The translations under genes were made by a program, and so were the position numbers. From contig NZ_BBNM01000001.1 of the NCBI RefSeq assembly GCF_000760595.1, forward strand, positions 124,001 to 188,000: DNA of 64,000 bases. Direction: 5' to 3'. The notes under the pieces were generated by a model. It made no database searches, was not told where the DNA came from, and was given only the letters and a program-made list of their open reading frames with translations. This stretch comes from Acinetobacter soli. Its GTDB lineage: Bacteria; Pseudomonadota; Gammaproteobacteria; Pseudomonadales; Moraxellaceae. Shown in pieces: positions 44,533-53,944 of the stretch; within the stretch, counting starts at the first letter, position 1; every line of letters begins with the position of its first letter.

Positions 44533-45585
44533 ATGAGACAAACGATTTTAGCTGTATTGTCTTTATCTACGATTGCCGCACTTTTAACAGGGTGTGGTGG
44601 TGATATGGTACTTCTAAACTCAAAAGGTCCAGTGGGTCAGGGTCAAGGCGACCTCATGATGACTGCGATCTACCTAATGTTATTGGTGGTTATCCCATCA
44701 ATTATCATGGCACTGTGGTTTAGTTGGAAATATCGCGCGTCGAATAAAGATGCAGACTATAAACCTACATGGGCACATTCAACTGCAATCGAGATTGTAG
44801 TATGGGGTGTTCCAGTCATTATTATTGGTATTCTAGCTTGGTTAACTTGGTGGGGTTCCCACAAGTATGACCCATACCGCCCTCTGGATTCAGATAAAGC
44901 ACCTTTGACTATTCAGGTTATTGCTGAACAGTTTAAGTGGATTTTTATCTATCCTGAACAAAATATTGCAACGGTTAATGAAGTACGTTTCCCAGAAAAA
45001 ACTCCATTAAGCTTCAAAATCACCTCTAACTTTACGATGAACTCGTTCTTCATTCCACAGTTAGGCGGACAGATTTATGCAATGGCGGGCATGCAAACTC
45101 ATTTGCATTTGCAAGCTGATGAAACTGGTGTATTCCGCGGTATATCATCAAACTACTCAGGTTACGGTTTCTCACAAATGCGTTTTAAAGCGCACAGTGT
45201 AACTGACGCTGAATTTGCTCAATGGGTTGAAGCAGTAAAAGCTGGTAAGGGTAATACAATTAATCCTGCCGCTGTTCAAAAAGGTCTTCTTGATCAGCCT
45301 GAACTTGCTGCGCTTAAAGACGGTGACCGCTCTAAACACCAGATCGAAGCTTTAGTCAATCGTGCCAAAGCTGCTGGTGATGAAGAAGCTCTTGCGAAAG
45401 CTGAAGCGATGAAGCCGTTCCCGAACAAGCCACACCCTGTGACATACTACTCTTCGGTTGAACCTAAATTGTTTGAAACAGTTATCAATCGTTACATGAG
45501 TAACTATCATGGTGCTGATCACTCTGCTGGACATGCAACGGCAGACACTCATGCTGCAGCTCCACACGCTGCTCAAGGGGAATAA
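44533..45585 (+). CDS. cyoA: Cytochrome bo3 ubiquinol oxidase subunit II
   Basis: Inner-membrane subunit II of the proton-pumping quinol oxidase. It has a lipoprotein signal MRQTILAVLSLSTIAALLTGC (Cys21), two membrane helices and a periplasmic cupredoxin-like domain without the CuA ligands, as expected for a quinol oxidase. The start at 44533 has GAGG seven bases upstream. The C-terminus is a His/Ala-rich tail (HGADHSAGHATADTHAAAPHAA). First gene of cyoABCDE. Confidence 0.97.
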   Translation: MRQTILAVLSLSTIAALLTGCGGDMVLLNSKGPVGQGQGDLMMTAIYLMLLVVIPSIIMALWFSWKYRASNKDADYKPTWAHSTAIEIVVWGVPVIIIGILAWLTWWGSHKYDPYRPLDSDKAPLTIQVIAEQFKWIFIYPEQNIATVNEVRFPEKTPLSFKITSNFTMNSFFIPQLGGQIYAMAGMQTHLHLQADETGVFRGISSNYSGYGFSQMRFKAHSVTDAEFAQWVEAVKAGKGNTINPAAVQKGLLDQPELAALKDGDRSKHQIEALVNRAKAAGDEEALAKAEAMKPFPNKPHPVTYYSSVEPKLFETVINRYMSNYHGADHSAGHATADTHAAAPHAAQGE

Positions 45586-45588
45586 GAC

Positions 45589-47580
45589 ATGGATATGATT
45601 TTTGGCAAACTGGGTTGGGATTCTATTCCAACAGAGCCGATTGTACTCGTTACCATGGTCATTATGGCAATTGGTGCAATTGCTGTTTTTGGCGGGATCA
45701 CTTACTTTAAAAAGTGGGGATACCTCTGGAATGTATGGTTTAAAACTGTAGACCATAAAAAGATTGGTATCATGTATATCATCGTATCCGTGATCATGCT
45801 TTTGCGTGGTTTCGCAGATGCGATCATGATGCGTCTTCAACTTTTCCTCGCCCGTGGCGGTGGTGAAGGTTACTTGCATCCAGACCACTACGATCAGATC
45901 TTTACCGCACACGGTGTGATCATGATTTTCTTCGTGGCAATGGGTCTTGTAGTGGGTATGATGAACATTTCTGTTCCACTACAGATTGGTGCACGTGACG
46001 TAGCATTCCCTTTGCTTAACTCTTTAAGCTTCTGGTTATTTGCTGGTGCGGCTGGCCTGATGATGGCTTCGCTTGTACTTGGTGAGTTTGCTGCAACAGG
46101 TTGGATGGCTTACCCGCCTCTATCTGGTATTCAGTATTCACCAGGCGTGGGTGTTGATTACTATATCTGGGCGCTTCAGGTTTCTGGTTTAGGTACACTT
46201 TTATCTGGTGTTAACTTCTTTGTTACCATCATTAAAATGCGTGCACCAGGCATGAAACTTATGGACATGCCAATCTTTACCTGGACATCTTTGTGTACTG
46301 CGGTACTGATTATTGCTGCATTCCCTGTGCTAACAGCAACCCTAGCTATGCTAACGCTTGACCGTTACTTTGGCTTCCATTTCTTCACAAACGAGCTTGG
46401 CGGTAGCCCAATGCTGTATGTGAACTTGATCTGGACATGGGGTCACCCTGAAGTATATATCTTGGTGCTTCCAGCATTTGGTTTGTATTCAGAAATTGTT
46501 GCAACGTTCTCCCGCAAGACACTTTTTGGTTACAAATCAATGGTGTATGCAACAATTGCAATTACTGTGCTTGCGTTCGTCGTTTGGTTACACCACTTCT
46601 TTACTATGGGTGCTGGTGCCAACGTTAACGCATTCTTCGGTATCATGACCATGGTCATTGCAATTCCGACTGGTGTGAAAATCTTCTCATGGTTATTTAC
46701 CATGTATAAAGGTCGTATCACTTTCGAAACGCCAATGCTTTGGACAATCGGCTTCTTGGTTACCTTTGGTATTGGTGGTCTGACCGGTGTTCTTATGGCT
46801 GTACCGCCAGCAGACTTCTTGGTTCACAACTCCTTGTTCCTTATTGCTCACTTCCATAACGTTATTATTGGTGGTGTGGTATTTGGTATGTTTGCAGGTA
46901 TCATTTTCTACTGGCCAAAAATGTTTGGCTGGAAGCTTAATGAAGCTTGGGGTAAAGCAGCGTTCTGGTTCTGGTTCTTTGGTTTCTATTTTGCATTCAT
47001 GCCGCTTTATATCCTTGGTTTCATGGGTATGACTCGTCGTTTGAATACATATGACAACCCTGAATGGGACCCGTACTTGGCTATTGCACTCTTTGGTGCC
47101 GTGCTTGTTGCAATCGGTATTGCATGTTTCTTGATGCAAATTATTGTAGGTTTCCTACAACGTCATCAAAACATGGACCATACAGGCGATCCATGGGATA
47201 GTCGTGTGCTCGAGTGGTCTACCTCTTCTCCTGCTCCGTTTTATAACTTTGCTAAAATTCCTGAAATCCGTGGTATTGACACGTTCTGGACTGACAAAGA
47301 AAACGGTGTAGCGTATGCACGCCCGACTAAATATGAAGACATTCATATGCCAACAGACCGTGCAGCTGGCTTTGTTATGGCGATGTTTATCAGCGCTATG
47401 GGCTTTGCACTTATCTGGCACATCTGGTGGCTAGTAGCAGTAACGTTTATTGCTTCAGTTGTAAGCCTGATTCGCAGTTCATTCACAAAAGAAGTGGATT
47501 ACTACGTACCTGCTGCTGAAGTTGAGCGTATCGAAAACGAACGTTACGCGTTACTTGAAAAACACTTGAAGAAGGACTAA
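45589..47580 (+). CDS. cyoB: Cytochrome bo3 ubiquinol oxidase subunit I
   Basis: Catalytic haem-copper subunit (663 residues). The conserved His of low-spin haem b ([10 protein letters not shown]), the Tyr-His crosslink region ([14 protein letters not shown]) and the CuB/haem o3 histidines (WLHHFFTMG and [10 protein letters not shown]) are intact. D- and K-channel residues are in their usual places. It starts three bases after cyoA. Fifteen predicted helices. Confidence 0.98.
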   Translation: MDMIFGKLGWDSIPTEPIVLVTMVIMAIGAIAVFGGITYFKKWGYLWNVWFKTVDHKKIGIMYIIVSVIMLLRGFADAIMMRLQLFLARGGGEGYLHPDHYDQIFTAHGVIMIFFVAMGLVVGMMNISVPLQIGARDVAFPLLNSLSFWLFAGAAGLMMASLVLGEFAATGWMAYPPLSGIQYSPGVGVDYYIWALQVSGLGTLLSGVNFFVTIIKMRAPGMKLMDMPIFTWTSLCTAVLIIAAFPVLTATLAMLTLDRYFGFHFFTNELGGSPMLYVNLIWTWGHPEVYILVLPAFGLYSEIVATFSRKTLFGYKSMVYATIAITVLAFVVWLHHFFTMGAGANVNAFFGIMTMVIAIPTGVKIFSWLFTMYKGRITFETPMLWTIGFLVTFGIGGLTGVLMAVPPADFLVHNSLFLIAHFHNVIIGGVVFGMFAGIIFYWPKMFGWKLNEAWGKAAFWFWFFGFYFAFMPLYILGFMGMTRRLNTYDNPEWDPYLAIALFGAVLVAIGIACFLMQIIVGFLQRHQNMDHTGDPWDSRVLEWSTSSPAPFYNFAKIPEIRGIDTFWTDKENGVAYARPTKYEDIHMPTDRAAGFVMAMFISAMGFALIWHIWWLVAVTFIASVVSLIRSSFTKEVDYYVPAAEVERIENERYALLEKHLKKD

Positions 47581-47584
47581 GTAA

Positions 47585-48205
47585 ATGGCTGAAGTACTTC
47601 ATCACGAAAACCATGGACACGACGATCATCATGAACATGATGATACGGACTTAACGGTCTTTGGTTTTTGGACATACTTGATGAGTGACTTGATTTTATT
47701 CGGTACACTCTTCATCGCGTTCGCTGTATTGAGCAGCCATGTTCCACCAGGCACACCAACAGCACACGATTTGTTCAGTGAATCATTAGGCTTTGTTTTA
47801 ACTGAAACATTTGCTCTCTTGATCTCATCTGTAACGTTTGGTTTTGCGGTTCTTGCATCATACAAAAAGAACGTCAACCAAGTGATTGTATGGCTTTTTG
47901 TCACCTTCATTTTTGGTGCATCGTTCATTGGTATGGAACTTTATGAATTTCATCATTTAGTTCACGCTGGACATGGTCCGAGCACAAGTGCGTTCTTATC
48001 TGCGTTCTTTACCTTGGTAGGTACGCACGGTATTCACGTAACTTCTGGCTTGGTGTGGATGCTTGTTTTGATGTATCAAATCAAGACACAAGGCCTCACT
48101 TTACCAAACACCCGTCGTCTTGCTTGTCTAAGCTTGTTCTGGCACTTCCTTGATATCGTATGGATCTGTGTATTCAGTATCGTTTACCTAATGGGAGTTC
48201 TCTAA
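47585..48205 (+). CDS. cyoC: Cytochrome bo3 ubiquinol oxidase subunit III
   Basis: A five-helix subunit III (206 residues) with the conserved LFxx[17 protein letters not shown] and [13 protein letters not shown] segments. The N-terminus is unusually His/Asp-rich ([15 protein letters not shown]). Its stop overlaps the cyoD start by one base. Confidence 0.97.
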   Translation: MAEVLHHENHGHDDHHEHDDTDLTVFGFWTYLMSDLILFGTLFIAFAVLSSHVPPGTPTAHDLFSESLGFVLTETFALLISSVTFGFAVLASYKKNVNQVIVWLFVTFIFGASFIGMELYEFHHLVHAGHGPSTSAFLSAFFTLVGTHGIHVTSGLVWMLVLMYQIKTQGLTLPNTRRLACLSLFWHFLDIVWICVFSIVYLMGVL

Positions 48206-48531
48206 TGAGTCATGATCATAATGCTTCTGGCGCTTCACATGGTAACTTCAAGCAATACACGATTGGATTCATCCTATCAGTCGTGTTAACCATTATTCCG
48301 TTTGGAATGGTTATGGCTGGAGGGTTTGGTCGTGGCCTACTCATGACTGTAATCGGTATTACTGCCGTTGCTCAGGTATTGGTTCAACTTGTGTTCTTTT
48401 TACACATGAACACCTCATCTGAACAACGCTGGAATCTTATTGCATTTATCTATACCATTTTAACGATTGCTATCTTGCTAGTCGGTTCGGTATGGATCAT
48501 GAATTACCTTCATTTCAACATGATGATCTAA
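48205..48531 (+). CDS. cyoD: Cytochrome bo3 ubiquinol oxidase subunit IV
   Basis: A 108-residue, three-helix subunit with GNFKQYTIGFILSVVLTIIPF and the FFLHMNTSSEQRWN segment typical of CyoD. The ATG at 48205 shares its A with the cyoC stop (TAATG), implying translational coupling. The N-terminus is short and His-containing. Confidence 0.96.
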   Translation: MSHDHNASGASHGNFKQYTIGFILSVVLTIIPFGMVMAGGFGRGLLMTVIGITAVAQVLVQLVFFLHMNTSSEQRWNLIAFIYTILTIAILLVGSVWIMNYLHFNMMI

Positions 48532-48541
48532 ACTGATTGTC

Positions 48542-49420
48542 ATGCTGAAAAAGTATTTATTCCTGACAAAACCAGGAATTCTGTTTGGTAATTTCATTAC
48601 CACCTTGGGCGGCTTCTTTTTAGCCGCCCAAGGCCATGTAGATTTCCTTTTACTTATCCTTACTCTTCTAGGAACCACTTTTGTTGTCGCCTCTGGTTGT
48701 GTGGTCAATAATGTGATTGATCAAGATATCGACCAGAAAATGGAGCGTACACAAAATCGTGCCTTAGTGAAAAAAATCATTTCTCCTACTACTGCACTCA
48801 TTTTTGCCTTGGCTTTAGGTTTAATTGGGTTTGGTATTTTATGGTTTTGGGTAAATCCGTATTCATTTGCATTTGCTTTAGTTGGTTTTGTTGTTTATGT
48901 GGTGCTTTATAGTCTTTGGACGAAGCGCACATCTATTCATCAGACTATCATTGGCAGTGTCTCTGGAGCATGTCCGCCGGTTATTGGTTACACGGCAGTG
49001 AGTCAGCAATTTGATGTTGCGGCATTGCTTGTATTTTTGGCTTATGCGCTGTGGCAAATGCCTCATTCTTGGGCCATTGCGATTTATCGATTTGATGACT
49101 ACAAAAATGCTGGGATTCCCATTCTTCCTGTTGCACGTAGCGTCTTTCGAACCAAAGTGGAATGTTTAATTTACATTGTACTTTTTGCGGCGGTTCTAAA
49201 TGGGCTGTACTGTTTTGGCTATACCAATATTTTCTTCCTGATCACCTTTAATGCACTCAGTGCATACTGGTTATATTTGTCGATTATTGGTTTCAAGGCA
49301 GAAAATGATCAACTCTGGGCAAAGCGTTTGTTTCTCTTTTCTGTAATTTTGATTACGTTATTGAGCTTAAGCTTTAGTTTTAGTTATCAGTCCCCTGCTC
49401 CAAATCTTCCTCTCTTTTAA
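48542..49420 (+). CDS. cyoE: Protohaem IX farnesyltransferase (haem O synthase)
   Basis: A UbiA-type prenyltransferase (292 residues) converting haem b to haem o for the bo3 oxidase. The first Asp-rich motif NNVIDQDIDQKMERTQNR is intact, as are the KRTSIHQTIIGSVSGACPPVIGY and YKNAGIPILPV segments. About eight to nine membrane helices. It starts ten bases after cyoD. A hairpin overlaps its stop codon. Confidence 0.97.
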   Translation: MLKKYLFLTKPGILFGNFITTLGGFFLAAQGHVDFLLLILTLLGTTFVVASGCVVNNVIDQDIDQKMERTQNRALVKKIISPTTALIFALALGLIGFGILWFWVNPYSFAFALVGFVVYVVLYSLWTKRTSIHQTIIGSVSGACPPVIGYTAVSQQFDVAALLVFLAYALWQMPHSWAIAIYRFDDYKNAGIPILPVARSVFRTKVECLIYIVLFAAVLNGLYCFGYTNIFFLITFNALSAYWLYLSIIGFKAENDQLWAKRLFLFSVILITLLSLSFSFSYQSPAPNLPLF

Positions 49421-49429
49421 TAAGAGAGG
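49409..49429 (+). terminator. Terminator of the cyo operon
   Basis: CCTCTCTT (49409-49416)/AAGAGAGG (49422-49429), loop TTAAT containing the cyoE stop, followed by ATTATTTTATA. The T-run is interrupted. Confidence 0.6.
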
Positions 49430-49479
49430 ATTATTTTATATATCATCAGAAATAAATCACGTCGTTTTTGCTAATTCAT

Positions 49480-49508
49480 TTGTTTTCAATACCGTTATTC
49501 TTTATAAT
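49480..49508 (+). promoter_or_regulatory. Ribosomal protein operon promoter (rpsF)
   Basis: TTGTTT (49480-49485), 17-nt spacer, TATAAT (49503-49508), a near-consensus sigma-70 promoter about 100 bp before the rpsF start. Confidence 0.8.
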
Positions 49509-49548
49509 CTAGCCTCGCTATTTTGCGACATGGCTTTTTAAGCTATGA

Positions 49549-49602
49549 CTCCTTGCTTCTGACCACAATATGGTTAGGGGCTGTTTAAACCGTAAGGAGC
49601 TG
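49549..49602 (+). promoter_or_regulatory. S6:S18-type leader RNA upstream of rpsF
   Basis: CTCCTT (49549-49554) can pair with AAGGAG (49594-49599), which is the rpsF Shine-Dalgarno sequence, and an inner hairpin CTGACCA (49559-49565)/TGGTTAG (49571-49577) lies between. CCG occurs at 49590-49592 in the expected internal position. This fits the known S6:S18 leader, in which the ribosomal protein pair binds a CCG box and blocks translation. Assigned by inspection only. Confidence 0.65.
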
Positions 49603-49605
49603 ACA

Positions 49606-49992
49606 ATGCGTCACTACGAAATCGTACTCTTGGTACATCCAGACCAAAGCGATCAAGTTGTGGGTATGGTTGAACGCTATATCTCACAAATTAAAGAAGC
49701 TGAAGGTCAAATTCACCGTCTAGAAGATTGGGGCCGTCGTCAATTGGCTTACCCAATTAACAAGATTCATAAAGCACACTACATTCTAATGAATGTTGAA
49801 TGTGGTCAAACGACTCTTGATGAGCTTGAAGAATTGTTCCGTTATAACGATGCAATTATTCGTAACATCATTATCCGTCGTGAAAACGCAATCACTGAAG
49901 AATCTTTACTTGCTAAAAGTGCTGAAGAAAAACGTGCGCGTAAAGCTCAACGTGAAGAAGCACAACAAGCTCAAGAATCTGCTGAAGCTTAA
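49606..49992 (+). CDS. rpsF: 30S ribosomal protein S6
   Basis: A 128-residue S6 with the family start [18 protein letters not shown] and the [20 protein letters not shown] core; a basic/Glu/Gln-rich C-terminal tail follows. AAGGAG is six bases before the ATG at 49606. It leads the operon rpsF-rpsR-rplI and partners S18 in the small subunit. Confidence 0.98.
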   Translation: MRHYEIVLLVHPDQSDQVVGMVERYISQIKEAEGQIHRLEDWGRRQLAYPINKIHKAHYILMNVECGQTTLDELEELFRYNDAIIRNIIIRRENAITEESLLAKSAEEKRARKAQREEAQQAQESAEA

Positions 49993-50003
49993 GGAGAACA
50001 TCA

Positions 50004-50231
50004 ATGGCACGTTTTTACCGTCGTCGCAAGTTCTGCCGCTTTACAGCTGAGAATGTTGCGTACATCGACTACAAAGATATCGACACTTTAAAACAGTACA
50101 TCACTGAAAACGGCAAGATCGTTCCTAGCCGTATCACTGGTACTAAAGCTCGTTATCAACGTCAACTCGCGCTTGCGATCAAACAAGCTCGTTACTTGGC
50201 TTTGATTCCGTACACTGACAACCATAAGTGA
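50004..50231 (+). CDS. rpsR: 30S ribosomal protein S18
   Basis: A 75-residue S18 with the basic start [13 protein letters not shown] and the conserved [27 protein letters not shown] core. AAGGAG is upstream. Its gene follows rpsF by 11 bp with no priB between them, unlike E. coli. Confidence 0.98.
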   Translation: MARFYRRRKFCRFTAENVAYIDYKDIDTLKQYITENGKIVPSRITGTKARYQRQLALAIKQARYLALIPYTDNHK

Positions 50232-50239
50232 GGTGAGCT

Positions 50240-50686
50240 GTGGACGTTATCTTATTACAACGCATTAAAAACCTAGGTAAACTTGGTGACAAAGTATCAG
50301 TTAAAGCTGGTTATGGCCGTAACTTCTTGATCCCTCAGGGTAAAGCTGTTGCTGCAACCGAAGCAAATACTGCTGCTTTTGAAGCTCGTCGTGCTGAACT
50401 TGAAAAACAAGAAGCTGAAGTTTTGTCTTCTGCTCAAGCACGTGCTGATCAATTGAACGAAGTTAACATCGTAATCACTGCGAAAGCTGGTGACGAAGGT
50501 AAACTATTCGGTTCAATCGGTACTCGTGATATTGCAGACGCATTAACAAATGCTGGTCTTGCAGTTGACCGTGCTGAAGTACGCCTACCAAACGGTGCGC
50601 TTCGTCACACTGGTGAATTCAACATCGCAATCCAATTGCACCATGATGTTGTTGCAGAAGTTCTCGTTACAATCGTATCTGAGTAA
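50240..50686 (+). CDS. rplI: 50S ribosomal protein L9
   Basis: A 148-residue L9 with [36 protein letters not shown] at the N-terminal RNA-binding domain and the [17 protein letters not shown]-terminal domain. The start is GTG at 50240 with GAGGTGAG before it. It ends the ribosomal operon. Confidence 0.98.
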   Translation: MDVILLQRIKNLGKLGDKVSVKAGYGRNFLIPQGKAVAATEANTAAFEARRAELEKQEAEVLSSAQARADQLNEVNIVITAKAGDEGKLFGSIGTRDIADALTNAGLAVDRAEVRLPNGALRHTGEFNIAIQLHHDVVAEVLVTIVSE

Positions 50687-50698
50687 TTTTTGCTTCAC

Positions 50699-50730
50699 AA
50701 AAAAAGCATGCTTTTTAGCATGCTTTTTTT
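50699..50730 (+). terminator. Terminator of the rpsF operon
   Basis: AAAAAGCATGCT/AGCATGCTTTTTTT hairpin with a short loop, followed by a T-run. Confidence 0.9.
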
Positions 50731-50780
50731 ATTATTAAAATGATGAATTTATACACGATGATTTATAGACGGTAATAACG

Positions 50781-51080
50781 ATGAAAAAGAAAAATCGAAT
50801 TGTTGCTCTTATTCTTGCCATGTTCTTTGGAATTCTAGGCCTAGATCGCTTCTATCTTGGAAAAAAACTGAGTGGTTTTTTAAAATTAATTACGCTAGGT
50901 GGGCTGGGGTTTTGGTGGTTTATCGACTTCACTCTACTGCTGATCGATGCATTTCTTTATTCTCTTGGGAAAGATACTGGATTTGTCAAAGATGCAGCTC
51001 ATAATAATCTTCGTTATGGGCTTTCGCTTTATCGATTAAAACATGGCAAGTTTGAAAAAGACTGGTTTGCCAAGCCTTAA
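50781..51080 (+). CDS. TM2 domain membrane protein
   Basis: A 99-residue protein with a TM2 domain: KNRIVALILAMFFGILGLDRFYLG, then a GFLKLITLGGLGFWWFIDFTLLLIDAF second helix, with the DRF motif in the turn. TM2 proteins are small inner-membrane proteins of unknown role. It lies between rplI and dnaB with its own hairpin after it. A basic C-terminal tail remains cytoplasmic by the positive-inside rule. Confidence 0.85.
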   Translation: MKKKNRIVALILAMFFGILGLDRFYLGKKLSGFLKLITLGGLGFWWFIDFTLLLIDAFLYSLGKDTGFVKDAAHNNLRYGLSLYRLKHGKFEKDWFAKP

Positions 51081-51102
51081 ATTTTATTTTACTCAAAATA
51101 AA

Positions 51103-51134
51103 CATGAAGAGATTGAATATCTCATCTCTTCATG
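51103..51134. terminator. Hairpin after the TM2 gene
   Basis: CATGAAGAGA (51103-51112)/TCTCTTCATG (51125-51134), 12-nt loop, a perfect 10-bp stem. No strong T-run follows on the + strand, so termination is not certain. Confidence 0.45.
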
Positions 51135-51347
51135 AATGATCGAATAGAAATCACCTTCAATCATCTTTTCCCCTTAATACCACTGCACAATCTACCTCAG
51201 TGTTTTGTGTGCTTATCATCAAAGTGTTGATTGAATAGACTATTGTACTGCTTACACAATTTTCAATGAATTTATTTGTCCTGTTCCGCTGCATTTGCAT
51301 TAAGATAGGCACTTGGTTTTTGGTTCATCTTTTTATTAGGTCTTGCT

Positions 51348-52793
51348 ATGTCACAGGCGAATGCCAATTTTACAAAAAATTCTCCAAACACAGAGAGTAA
51401 AGTGAGTGACTCAGGTCAGTTAAAAGAATTTCGTACCCCACCGCATAATTTAGCTATTGAACAAGCTGTTTTGGCAGCCTTAATGACCGTTGCCGAATCT
51501 TTTGAACAAGTGGGTGACTTACTCAAAGAAAATGATTTTTATGCGACACGCCATAAATATATCTATCGTGCTATTGAAAAATTAGCCCTTGAGAACTCTC
51601 CGTACGATGCTGTATTGGTCAATGACTGGTTACTCAAACAAAATCTACTCGATGCCATTGGCGGTGAAGAATATTTAATGCAACTAATGGCAGATTCGCC
51701 ATCGAGTTTTTACAATCTTGAAACCTATGCCAATAAAATTAAAGAGTTTTCAACACTTCGAAGCATGATCAAGGTCAGCAGTGACATTTTACAAAATGCC
51801 TATGACACCAAAGGTCGCCCGGTCAGCGAAATTTTGGATTTAGCTGAAACCAATATTTTTTCGCTGGCCGAACAGCACAATAACAACAAAAAAGATGCAG
51901 GCCCAAAATCGATTAGCTCGGTAACCGCAGATGTCATCACCAAACTCGATGAACTATCGAAACTTGATGGCAATATTACCGGGCTATCTACTGGTTTTCT
52001 TGAGCTTGATAATAAAACTTACGGAATGCAGTCTGGCGATATGATTATCGTGGCCGCACGTCCATCAATGGGTAAAACTACCTTTGCCATGAATTTGGTC
52101 GAAAGTGTACTTTTCAACTGTAATTTACCTGCGTTGGTATTTTCGATGGAAATGCCCGCAGATTCGATTGCCATGCGTCTGATTTCATCTTATGGCAAAG
52201 TGCATCAAGGGCATTTACGTTCGGGCAAGCTCGACGGCGATGAATGGTCGAAGGTCACAGGTACAATTTTACAACTTCAAGAAAAGCATTTGTACATCGA
52301 TGACTCCTCTGCACTTCCACCCACAGAAGTTCGTGCACGGGCTCGACGTATTGCCAAACAACATGGTGGCAAACTCGGCTGTATCATGATCGACTATTTG
52401 CAGCTCATGAAAGTTCCGGGCATGGGTGACAACCGTGTAGGTGAGATTGGTGAAATTTCGCGAAGTTTAAAAGCACTTGCCAAAGAGATGGAATGTCCTG
52501 TGATTGCACTATCTCAGCTCAACCGTAGTTTAGAAAATAGACCCAATAAACGTCCGGTCATGTCTGATTTGCGTGAATCGGGTGCGATTGAGCAGGATGC
52601 CGACTTAATCATGTTTATTTATCGTGATGAAGTCTATAACAAAGAATCTAAAGAAGCAGGCACAGCCGAAATTATCATTGGTAAGCAACGTAACGGCCCA
52701 ATTGGTACTGTGCGATTGGCTTTTGAGGGACAGTACACACGTTTTAGTAATCTCTCGCCAGAGTATTACAGCCAATACGATGACGAAGAGTAA
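51348..52793 (+). CDS. dnaB: Replicative DNA helicase DnaB
   Basis: Hexameric 5'-3' helicase of the replication fork (481 residues). The N-terminal primase-binding domain begins at RTPPHNLAIEQAVLAALM; the RecA-like domain has Walker A ARPSMGKTTF, Walker B CIMIDYLQLM and the SQLNRSLENRPNKRPVMSDLRESGAIEQDADLIMF motif H4. There is a ~25-residue Asn/Ser-rich N-terminal extension. No intein. Followed by alr 26 bp later, as in E. coli. Confidence 0.98.
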   Translation: MSQANANFTKNSPNTESKVSDSGQLKEFRTPPHNLAIEQAVLAALMTVAESFEQVGDLLKENDFYATRHKYIYRAIEKLALENSPYDAVLVNDWLLKQNLLDAIGGEEYLMQLMADSPSSFYNLETYANKIKEFSTLRSMIKVSSDILQNAYDTKGRPVSEILDLAETNIFSLAEQHNNNKKDAGPKSISSVTADVITKLDELSKLDGNITGLSTGFLELDNKTYGMQSGDMIIVAARPSMGKTTFAMNLVESVLFNCNLPALVFSMEMPADSIAMRLISSYGKVHQGHLRSGKLDGDEWSKVTGTILQLQEKHLYIDDSSALPPTEVRARARRIAKQHGGKLGCIMIDYLQLMKVPGMGDNRVGEIGEISRSLKALAKEMECPVIALSQLNRSLENRPNKRPVMSDLRESGAIEQDADLIMFIYRDEVYNKESKEAGTAEIIIGKQRNGPIGTVRLAFEGQYTRFSNLSPEYYSQYDDEE

Positions 52794-52819
52794 GTTAGAT
52801 TTGCAAGGGAGTAATCAGG

Positions 52820-53893
52820 GTGCGTCAAGCGACAGTCTACATCGACCAAACAGCACTTCAGCATAATTTTAATCGTGTTAAAGCGCTGGCACCAAATGCC
52901 AAGGTGGTGAGTATGGTCAAGGCCAATGCTTATGGGCATGGTGTCAAAGACTGTTTAGATGCCTTAAATGCTACAGATTCATTTGGGGTGGCGTGCTTGA
53001 GTGAAGCCTTAGAAATCCGACAAGCTGGCTATCAACACCCTGTGACACTGATAGAAGGCGTGTTTTCAGAACAAGAAATGCCTGTTGTACTTCAGCACCG
53101 ATTCGAATGCGTGGTTCATCATGCTGAGCAGTTAAACTGGCTGCTTGCTCACAAAACACAATATAACGCGCAAGGACTTAAGGTCTGGGTCAAACTCAAT
53201 AGCGGCATGAACCGCTTGGGTTTTAAACCAGAAGTGATTGTAGATGTAATTAAATTACTACAATCTGAAGGTTTTCACTGTGTTTTAACTATGCATTTTG
53301 CCAATGCAGATGAGCCTGATCATCCTATGAATCGGCAGCAGATCGACACCCTGCTGAGCATTCAATCTCAATGTGCACCTATTGAGCTCTCGTGCTGTAA
53401 TTCAGCCGCGATCTATAACTGGCCAGAGTTGCATTTTGATTATGTCCGCCCAGGTATTATGCTTTATGGTGCAAGCCCATTTGCAGATCGAAGTATAGAA
53501 GAATTAGGCCTGAAACCGGTGATGCGTTTAACTGCCAGTGTGATGGCAATTAATCATCTTAATACGGGTGATCGTGTTGGTTACGGTTCACTATTTACTG
53601 CGCCCCATGCAATGGACATTGCCATCGTTTCGATTGGCTATGGTGATGGCTACCCGCGTGCCTTTATTGAACAAAATTATGTTTCAATAAATGGCCAATT
53701 AAAGCCACTGATTGGTCGCGTGAGTATGGATATGCTGGCTATTGATATCACAGATGAACAGATTGAACTTGGAGCAGAAGTCGAATTGTGGGGCGAAAAA
53801 CGCTTGGTCGATGATGTAGCTAAAGCCAATGGAACGATCGGCTATGAACTGCTGTGTCGTCTTACGCAACGTCCACAGCGTCAAAAAATTTAA
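52820..53893 (+). CDS. alr: Alanine racemase
   Basis: PLP enzyme interconverting L- and D-alanine for peptidoglycan. The PLP lysine is in SMVKANAYGHG (about K34), and the catalytic Tyr in the second domain is in GDRVGYGSLF. The GTG start at 52820 is preceded by AAGGGAG. 357 residues is normal. It is downstream of dnaB in the same direction, probably co-transcribed. Confidence 0.97.
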   Translation: MRQATVYIDQTALQHNFNRVKALAPNAKVVSMVKANAYGHGVKDCLDALNATDSFGVACLSEALEIRQAGYQHPVTLIEGVFSEQEMPVVLQHRFECVVHHAEQLNWLLAHKTQYNAQGLKVWVKLNSGMNRLGFKPEVIVDVIKLLQSEGFHCVLTMHFANADEPDHPMNRQQIDTLLSIQSQCAPIELSCCNSAAIYNWPELHFDYVRPGIMLYGASPFADRSIEELGLKPVMRLTASVMAINHLNTGDRVGYGSLFTAPHAMDIAIVSIGYGDGYPRAFIEQNYVSINGQLKPLIGRVSMDMLAIDITDEQIELGAEVELWGEKRLVDDVAKANGTIGYELLCRLTQRPQRQKI

Positions 53894-53910
53894 ATTGAGC
53901 TGACTGCATT

Positions 53911-53944
53911 TATCTGGAATAAATTTAAGTCTTTATTCCAGATA
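53911..53944. terminator. Bidirectional hairpin between alr and the Anbu gene
   Basis: TATCTGGAATAAA (53911-53923)/TTTATTCCAGATA (53932-53944), a perfect 13-bp stem with an 8-nt loop. It includes the Anbu stop codon and its last codons. T-runs are short. Confidence 0.6.

Noticed and set aside
45352..45912. 186-aa frame on the minus strand across the cyoA-cyoB junction
   Set aside because: Lies opposite two well-supported oxidase genes, has no ribosome site and gives a Cys/His-rich, low-quality protein.
46693..47139. 148-aa minus-strand frame inside cyoB
   Set aside because: Antisense of the conserved subunit I; composition is Thr/His/Lys-rich with no motif.
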